From Palsa-504 sp963744005 (GTDB lineage Bacteria; Actinomycetota; Actinomycetes; Streptosporangiales; Streptosporangiaceae): 64,000 nt of DNA. Made by a program: the position numbers and the translations under genes. The stretch's first letter is position 1; each line of letters starts with the position of its first letter. Below the pieces are notes generated by a model. That model ran no database searches and was not told where the DNA came from. It saw only the letters and a list, made by a program, of their open reading frames with translations. Shown here piece by piece: positions 58,816 to 64,000 of the stretch. The stretch covers positions 248,001 to 312,000 of the forward strand of contig CAVURU010000003.1 in NCBI GenBank assembly GCA_963744005.1, read 5' to 3'.

Positions 58816-59618
58816 CTAGGGCAGGATGAACCGTTCCACGGCGTTGGCGAAGCCTTCCTCCTCATTCGAGGTGGTGACGTGGCGGGCGGCGGCCTGGACG
58901 TCGTGACTGGCGTTGCCCATGGCGATGCTGAGCCCGGAATGGGCGAACATCAGCACGTCATTGGCTGGTCGCCGATGGTGGCGATCTGCTCGGCGGGGAT
59001 CTGGTAGCTCTGCGACAGGTACTGGGCCACCGCGCCCTTGTTGGCGTCGGGGTTGGTGACATCGCAGTAGTAGGGCTGGGACTTGGCTGCCGAGACGTGA
59101 GCGCCGAAGTGCTCGCGCACCGCGTCCGCGCCTTTTTGCACCGCGTCGAGGTCGTCGCTGACCCCGACGACCTTGGCCACCCCTTGCGACAGGCCGGAAA
59201 ATCCGGCCACCACCGTCGGGCCGAACCTGACCGTCCGCGTCTCCCGGTCCACGTGCGGGGCCCCGGGATCGCGGATGAACCAGTCCGCGCCCCGGTAGAC
59301 CCAGACGTCCAGCCCCTGGGCGGCGAGCACCTCGATGACCCCCGGCGTCACCTCATCAGGCACGGTCTGCTGCTTGATCACCGACATGTCGGGATGGACG
59401 TACACGCCGCCGTTGAAGCCCGCGATGGGCGTGGCGAGCTGCAGCGGCTCGATGAGCATCGACATGCCGCGAGGCGGCCGGCCGCTGGTCACCGCGAACA
59501 GGATCCCGGCTTCCTTGAGCTTGGCCACCGCGGCGATGGCCCGGTCGGTGAGGACCTTGTCCTGGGTCACGAGCGTGCCGTCGACGTCGGCCAGGAACAG
59601 CCGGATGGGCGGGGCCAT
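58816..59618 (-). pseudogene. HAD-family (Cof-type) phosphatase, frameshifted near its end
   Basis: Joined, about 267 residues. The HAD motif I LFLADVDGTLVT (Asp11/Asp13) is followed by AVTSGRPPRGM (motif II), a C2-type cap domain, and PDANKGAVAQYL (motif III Lys). The frame ends at GDQPMTC; restoring one T in the TT at 58961-58962 (an A on the coding strand) gives motif IV GDQPNDVLMFAHSG and IAMGNASHDVQAAARHV to TAG 58816. The family dephosphorylates sugar phosphates or flavin/PLP; the substrate is unknown. Confidence 0.87.
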
Positions 59619-59666
59619 GGTGCCTCCACTAGGCGGTCGGGGCCGGGGTGTTAGGACGGACGCGGG

Positions 59667-60320
59667 CTAGAGGTCGATCCGGTCGACCGAATGACCGTGG
59701 CCGATGAGCACCGTGGCCACCATCTGGGGCGGGAACAGGCCGTGCTCGACGACCCCCGGGGTGGCCGACAGCCAGGCGGCCAGCGATGCCGGATCGTCGA
59801 CCGGGCCGCCGTAGTCCGCGATCACGCCGCCGTCGGGGCTGACCGGGATCTCCCGCAGCGACACGGGCGCGATCCGGCGCATGGTGGCGTGCAGCCCGAA
59901 GAAGAGCAGCTCCACCGGGACCGGGCCGTGCAGCGCCTGGACCGGCTTGGATGAGTCGACGATGACGATGAAGCGGCCCGCGGCCCCGGCGATGATCTTC
60001 TCCCGGGTGTGCGCGCCGCCGCCCCCCTTGACCAGCCAGCCGTCGGGCGTGACCTGATCGGCCCCGTCGATGGCGATGTCGAAGCGGTTGATGCTCGCCG
60101 TGTCCTCGATCCGCAGGCCAAGCTGGCGGGCGGTGTGCTCGGTGCGCGGCGAGGTGGCCGCGCACACGATGTCGAGCGACCGGCGGGCCAGGGCGGGCAG
60201 CAGGAAGGCCACCGTCGAGCCGGTGCCGAGCCCGACGGTCATCCCGTCCTCAACCAGCTCCGCGGCCGCCTCCGCGGCGGCCTGCTTTTCCCGGTCGATG
60301 CCTTCAGGTGTCTTGTTCAT
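59667..60320 (-). CDS. rpiA: ribose-5-phosphate isomerase A
   Basis: A 217-residue pentose-phosphate enzyme interconverting ribulose-5-P and ribose-5-P. VGLGTGSTVAFLL is the phosphate loop, DIAIDGADQV carries the catalytic Asp, and VKGGGGAHTREKI the catalytic Lys and Glu. ATG 60320 is used (matches the length of homologues); an in-frame extension to 60386 is possible. It is divergent from the TPR gene. Many actinomycetes use RpiB instead, so the presence of RpiA is a small point of interest. Confidence 0.93.
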   Translation of the reverse strand: MNKTPEGIDREKQAAAEAAAELVEDGMTVGLGTGSTVAFLLPALARRSLDIVCAATSPRTEHTARQLGLRIEDTASINRFDIAIDGADQVTPDGWLVKGGGGAHTREKIIAGAAGRFIVIVDSSKPVQALHGPVPVELLFFGLHATMRRIAPVSLREIPVSPDGGVIADYGGPVDDPASLAAWLSATPGVVEHGLFPPQMVATVLIGHGHSVDRIDL

Positions 60321-60402
60321 GGCGGTTAGCGGTCCCTCTCCGCCGCCGCGGACGTTGGCGTCATGAGCACTATCATCGTCGCTCAAGCGACCCGCCTGTC
60401 AC

Positions 60403-62067
60403 GTGTCCCGGGAGCGTGCCTTGAGTGAATATTTCGACCTCGGCTCGTACTCGCGCGAGGTGACCACCGCCTCGGCCGACGCGCAGACCTGGTTCAACCG
60501 GGGCCTGGTGTGGGCCTACGGCTTCAACCACGAGGAGGCCGTGGCCTGCTTCGAGCAGGCCATCGAGGCCGATCCGGCGTGCGCGCTGGCCCGCTGGGGG
60601 CTGGCCTACGCGCTGGGCCCGAACTACAACAAGCCGTGGGAGGCCTTCGACCCGGTCGACAAGTCCGCTTCGGCGTCCCGGGCCCACGCGGCCGCCGCCG
60701 CCGCGCTGGACCGGGCGGGCGCGGCCGCCCCCGTCGAGCGGGCCCTGGCCCGGGCGCTGACCGCCCGGTACCCGTCCGCGGAGGCGCCGGAGGACGGCGC
60801 GCCCTGGAACGCGGCCTACGCCGACGCCATGCGGGAGGTGTACCAGGAGTACTCCGATGACCTCGACGTGGCCGCGCTGTTCGCCGACGCGCTGTTGAAC
60901 CTGACCCCGTGGGCGCTGTGGGACCTGATCACCGGCGAGCCCGCGCCCGGGTCGGCCGCGGCCGAGGCCCGGACGGTACTGGACCGGGCGCTGGCCGCCG
61001 GCGGCGGCCGCGCCCACCCCGGCGTCCTGCACATGTACATCCACCTGATGGAGATGTCGGCCCATCCCGAGGACGCGCTGCAGGCCGGCGACCTGCTCCG
61101 GGAGCTGGTCCCCGACGCCGGCCACCTGCGGCACATGCCCACCCACCTGGACGTGCTGTGCGGCGACTACCGGCAGGTGGTCTCGGGCAACACGGCCGCC
61201 ATCGCCGCCGATGAGAAGTTCCTGGCCCGCCGCGGCGCGATGAACTTCTACACGCTCTACCGGGCCCACGACTACCACTTCAAGATCTACGGCGCGATGT
61301 TCGCCGGCCAGTACGCCGCCGCCCTGGACGCGGCCCAGCGGCTCGCGGCGGCCATCCCCGAGGCGCTGCTCCGGGTCGAGGTCCCGCCCATGGCGGACTG
61401 GCTGGAGGCCTTCGTGGCCATGAAGCTGCACGTGCTGATCCGGTTCGGCCGCTGGGCCGAGATCATCGCCACCCCGCTGCCCGCCGATCAGGAGCTGTAC
61501 TGCGTGACCACGGCCATGACGCACTACGCCAAGGGCGTCGCGTTCGCGGTGACCGGGCAGATCGCCGAAGCCGAGGCCGAACGGGCCGGGCTCACCGCGG
61601 CGGCCGGGCGCGTGCCGCCGTCGCGCACCGTGTTCAACAACACGACCGAAGACATCCTGCAGATCGCCGCGGCCATGCTGGACGGCGAGCTGGAATACCG
61701 GCGGGGTCACTACGAACCGGCCTTCGCCCACCTGCGCCGCGCGGTGGAGCTGGACGACGGGCTGCCCTACGACGAGCCCTGGGGCTGGATGCAGCCCGCC
61801 CGGCACGCGCTCGGCGCCCTGCTACTGGAGCAGGACCGGGTGGCCGAGGCCGAAGCCGTCTACCGCGGCGACCTCGGGCTGGACCGCACCCTGCCGCGGC
61901 CCTGCCAGCATCCGGGCAACGTGTGGAGCCTGGTCGGCTACCACGAGTGCCTGGTCCGGCTGGGCAAGCATGAGCAGGCCGGGATCATCGAGCAGCAGCT
62001 CGCCATCGCCGCCGCGTACGCCGACGTGCCCATCCACTCGTCCTGCTTCTGCCGGATGGAGCACTAG
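60403..62067 (+). CDS. tetratricopeptide-repeat protein with conserved His clusters
   Basis: A 554-residue soluble protein built of helical repeats, starting with a clear TPR (TWFNRGLVWAYGFNHEEAVACFEQAIEADPACALA). A His-rich central stretch reads HMYIHLMEMSAHPEDAL, then GHLRHMPTHLDVLCGD and YRAHDYHFKIY, a spacing that resembles metal-binding sites. A second set of repeats ends in a Cys-rich SSCFCRMEH. No signal peptide. The frame may start at GTG 60403 or TTG 60421 (GGGAG 7 nt upstream). It overlaps the end of the convergent MarR-GNAT gene by 4 nt. Function unknown. Confidence 0.75.
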   Translation: MSRERALSEYFDLGSYSREVTTASADAQTWFNRGLVWAYGFNHEEAVACFEQAIEADPACALARWGLAYALGPNYNKPWEAFDPVDKSASASRAHAAAAAALDRAGAAAPVERALARALTARYPSAEAPEDGAPWNAAYADAMREVYQEYSDDLDVAALFADALLNLTPWALWDLITGEPAPGSAAAEARTVLDRALAAGGGRAHPGVLHMYIHLMEMSAHPEDALQAGDLLRELVPDAGHLRHMPTHLDVLCGDYRQVVSGNTAAIAADEKFLARRGAMNFYTLYRAHDYHFKIYGAMFAGQYAAALDAAQRLAAAIPEALLRVEVPPMADWLEAFVAMKLHVLIRFGRWAEIIATPLPADQELYCVTTAMTHYAKGVAFAVTGQIAEAEAERAGLTAAAGRVPPSRTVFNNTTEDILQIAAAMLDGELEYRRGHYEPAFAHLRRAVELDDGLPYDEPWGWMQPARHALGALLLEQDRVAEAEAVYRGDLGLDRTLPRPCQHPGNVWSLVGYHECLVRLGKHEQAGIIEQQLAIAAAYADVPIHSSCFCRMEH

Positions 62068-62951
62068 GCGCCGAGGGTCTTCTCGAACCAGTGGTGCGCG
62101 TAGGCCTCGTCGTTGAACGCCGGAACCTCGCGGTAGCCGGCCGTCCGGTACAGGCTGATGGCCTCGGCCAGCGCCTGGTTGGTCTCCAGCCGGACCGTCC
62201 GGGCGCCGTGCGCGGCGGCCTGAGCCTCCAGCTCGCCCAGCAGCCGCCGGCCCAGCCCCAGCCCGCGGGCCGGCGAGGCGACCCACATCCGCTTGATCTC
62301 GGCCGGGGCACCGGGATGGAACTTCAGCGCCCCGCAGCCGGCCGGCTCGCCGCGCAGCGTGGCCAGCAGGAACAGCCCGGCGGGCGGCGACATCTCGTCC
62401 TCGGTGGCGGAGATGCTCCGGTCCGGGTCGAAGCCGTCCTCGAACCGGTCGGCCAGCTCGGCCACGTAGGACCGGACGGCCTGGCGGGCCGCCGGGTCCC
62501 GCGGGTCGCGGACCGCGATCTGCACCGCCGAGACGTCCAGCAGCCGCTCGACCTCAGCCATGGCCGCCACCAGCCGCTCGCGCTGCCGCGCGGTCAGCGG
62601 CGTGAGCACGGCCTCGGCCGCCCTGTCCGACAGCCGGTCCAGCTCGGCTCGCTCGGCCTGCCCGCCGGCGGTCAGCCGGGCCGTGCGGACCCGCCCGTCG
62701 GCTCCGCTCGGCTCCACGATGATCAGCCCGTCGCCCTGCAGGGACCGCAGCAGCCGGCTCAGGTAACCGGAATCCAGCTCCAGGCGGGCCCGCAGGGCCC
62801 GGACGTCGCAGCCGTCCGGGCCGATCTCCCACAGCACCCGGGCCTGGCCGAGCGGCCGGCCGCGGGCCAGGAACGCGTCTTCCAGCGCGCCGGACCGCTG
62901 GGTGACCGTCCGGTTGAATCGCCTGACCTGACCGACCATGGCCTGTTCCAT
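62064..62951 (-). CDS. bifunctional MarR-type regulator / GNAT acetyltransferase
   Basis: A 295-residue two-domain protein. Residues ~1-140 are a MarR winged helix (LGQARVLWEIGPDGCDVRAL, LDSGYLSRLLRSLQGDGLI). From ~140 a GNAT domain follows, with the acetyl-CoA loop ASPARGLGLGRRLLGELE and a C-terminal LYRTAGYREVPAFN. Such fusions are a known bacterial class; they may acetylate or sense a small molecule. The palindrome at 62951-62972 starts at its own ATG, so autoregulation is likely. Confidence 0.88.
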   Translation of the reverse strand: MEQAMVGQVRRFNRTVTQRSGALEDAFLARGRPLGQARVLWEIGPDGCDVRALRARLELDSGYLSRLLRSLQGDGLIIVEPSGADGRVRTARLTAGGQAERAELDRLSDRAAEAVLTPLTARQRERLVAAMAEVERLLDVSAVQIAVRDPRDPAARQAVRSYVAELADRFEDGFDPDRSISATEDEMSPPAGLFLLATLRGEPAGCGALKFHPGAPAEIKRMWVASPARGLGLGRRLLGELEAQAAAHGARTVRLETNQALAEAISLYRTAGYREVPAFNDEAYAHHWFEKTLGA

Positions 62952-62972
62952 TATCTGACCTTAGTCAGCTAA
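62951..62972. promoter_or_regulatory. 22-bp palindromic operator at the marR-GNAT start
   Basis: TTA-N-CTGAC-N4-GTCAG-N-TAA is symmetric over 22 bp (16 paired positions) and begins at the ATG of the MarR-GNAT gene. Its size and position fit MarR self-repression. Confidence 0.65.
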
Positions 62973-63030
62973 ATGCCGTACGGTCAACGCTCTTCAGCAT
63001 GGCGGCCTTGGCGTGACACCATGAAGAAAT

Positions 63031-63528
63031 ATGGACGACGAGCGTGAGAATCTCAGCTGGCAGGGCTTCGGCGACGCGTCACGAGAGCTGGCCAGGACCA
63101 TCGCGGCCGACGGCTTCGAGCCCGACCTGATCCTGTCCATCGCCCGCGGCGGCCTGTTCCTGGCCGGCTCGCTCGGCTACGCGCTCGCGGTCAAGAACCT
63201 GCACGTCATGAACGTGGAGTTCTACGACGGCGTCGGGACCACCCTGGACATGCCGGTGATGCTGCCGCCGGTGCCCAGCGCGGTGGACTTCTCCGAGAAG
63301 AAGGTGCTGATCGCCGACGATGTGGCCGACTCGGGCCGCACCATCGAGCTGGTCTACTCCTTCATCAAGGACCAGGTGGACGACGTCCGGTCGGCGGTCA
63401 TCTACGAGAAGCCGCAGTCGGTGATCAAGTGCGAGTACGTCTGGAAGCGCACCGACCGGTGGATCAACTTCCCCTGGAGCAGCCAGGGCCCGGTCCTCCA
63501 GCACGCCGGGCAGGTCCTCGACGCCTGA
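63031..63528 (+). CDS. phosphoribosyltransferase-domain protein
   Basis: A 165-residue type I phosphoribosyltransferase-like protein. ILSIARGGLFLAGSLGYAL and the PRPP-binding VLIADDVADSGRTIELV are clear. It lacks specificity features of known purine or pyrimidine enzymes and resembles the hypoxanthine/xanthine type only loosely. ATG 63031; no regulatory signal noted. Confidence 0.85.
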   Translation: MDDERENLSWQGFGDASRELARTIAADGFEPDLILSIARGGLFLAGSLGYALAVKNLHVMNVEFYDGVGTTLDMPVMLPPVPSAVDFSEKKVLIADDVADSGRTIELVYSFIKDQVDDVRSAVIYEKPQSVIKCEYVWKRTDRWINFPWSSQGPVLQHAGQVLDA

Positions 63529-63542
63529 GGCGGCCGGGACGG

Positions 63543-64000
63543 TTAAGTCGCTGCGCCGCAGCATCAGCATGGTCACCACGATGGCCACCGCGAGCAGGAC
63601 GTCGGCGATCCAGAAGGCCAGGTGGTAGCCGTTCGTCAGGGCCACGGCGGCGGGTTCGCCCCGCGCGGCCAGGGCACTGGTCCGGCCCGCTGACACCGTG
63701 GCCAGCACGGCCAGGCCGAGCGCCCCGCCCACCTGCGCGGTCGTGTTGACCAGCCCGGAGGCCAGGCCGGCGTCGCCGGAGTCGGTTCCGGCCATGGCCA
63801 CCGTCATCAGCACCGGGAAGGCGACGCCGGCCCCGGTGCCCATCAGCACCATGACCGGCAGCACGTGCCGGACGTACCCGCCGTGCACCGGGGCCACGGC
63901 GAACAGCGACAGCGCCACGCCGATCAGCACCAGCCCGGCCAGCAGCGCGTTCCGCGCGCCGAACCGGGCCGACAGCCGGTCGGCGTACCGCACCGACACC
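63543..64000 (-). CDS. MFS transporter (DHA2-like), C-terminal part; continues beyond window
   Basis: The gene enters from the right edge. Hydrophobic helices include VLPVMVLMGTGAGVAFPVLM, GLVNTTAQVGGALGLAVLATV and FWIADVLLAVAIVVTMLML, with RYADRLSARFGARNALLAG before them, typical of the second half of 14-helix drug/H+ antiporters. Homology ends at about RRSDLTVPAA. The written frame does not stop there but stays open 450 nt into the antisense of the phosphoribosyltransferase gene, to 63079; one base shift would end it at TAA 63543. So either an indel is present or the protein has an odd tail. Confidence 0.75.

Noticed and set aside
60373..61806. Long minus-strand frame opposite the TPR gene
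   Set aside because: No recognisable motifs; the plus-strand TPR protein has clear repeats and ordered His/Cys residues.

Overview
The window is one continuous, very G+C-rich chromosomal stretch of an actinomycete. Supporting signs are the coproporphyrin-dependent haem genes (hemE, hemG/cgoX, hemQ/chdC), a DUF3000-RNase D pair, a maleylpyruvate-isomerase-like mycothiol-type enzyme, F420/LLM-class oxidoreductases, a 13E12-type DUF222/HNH gene, frequent GTG/TTG starts, and many start codons lying 6-8 nt after a TANNNT-like -10 box (leaderless transcription). A Streptosporangiales-type soil actinomycete is plausible, but the genus cannot be named from the sequence alone. I saw no rRNA, tRNA, CRISPR array, phage or insertion sequence.

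Layout. 1-6.2 kb: the 3' part of aconitase acnA, a broken DHFR-like reductase, a PrmC-like methyltransferase, a DinB/MDMPI enzyme, a TetR regulator and DoxX. 6.2-11.5 kb: a CynX/NimT-type permease, dxs (frameshifted), fprA and a small unknown gene. 11.6-14.8 kb: one 1,055-codon frame joining polyphosphate kinase to a MutT1-like Nudix/histidine-phosphatase protein. 14.8-23.9 kb: DedA, RNase D, DUF3000, a small Cys-rich protein, hemE, a DUF2090 aldolase, a DUF4349 lipoprotein, hemG, hemQ and arfB. 23.9-31.3 kb: a methyltransferase/TetR pair sharing a twin operator, a PPOX protein, a PLP decarboxylase, a cupin remnant, a small membrane protein, an orphan molybdopterin subunit, a cupin and msrB. 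31.3-37.3 kb: a LAL-type LuxR regulator, a receiver-thioredoxin-reductase-like fusion and a ketopantoate-reductase-like gene. 37.3-46.4 kb: two Tat-exported purple-acid-phosphatase-like paralogues flanking an Fsr-type exporter, an AraC regulator, two LLM oxidoreductases, an MmcQ-like protein and a D-amino-acid-oxidase-like enzyme. 46.4-51.9 kb: a complete branched-chain amino-acid-type ABC operon (livKHMGF order) plus a small membrane protein. 51.9-64 kb: DUF1810, VOC, DUF222/HNH, EamA, an AlkA-like glycosylase, an aldehyde dehydrogenase, a HAD phosphatase, rpiA, a His-rich TPR protein, a MarR-GNAT fusion, a phosphoribosyltransferase and the edge of an MFS gene.

A strong property of the window is repeated single-base frameshifts in otherwise intact genes: nine clear (near 2577, 9139, 19602, 20640, 25256, 35826, 37951, 57710 and 58961) and several possible. 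They lie mostly in G/C runs, and an isoprenoid-pathway gene (dxs) is among them, so assembly or read error is more likely than nine real pseudogenes. Gene calls here should be read as joined frames.

The most noteworthy candidates are the ppk1-mutT1 frame fusion with an internal ribosome-binding site, the twin TGGGC-N4-GCCCA operator over a leaderless methyltransferase promoter, the receiver/thioredoxin-reductase-like fusion lacking both its phospho-acceptor Asp and its redox CxxC, the fifth small gene of the liv operon, and the His-rich TPR protein. I found no clearly new multi-gene system.
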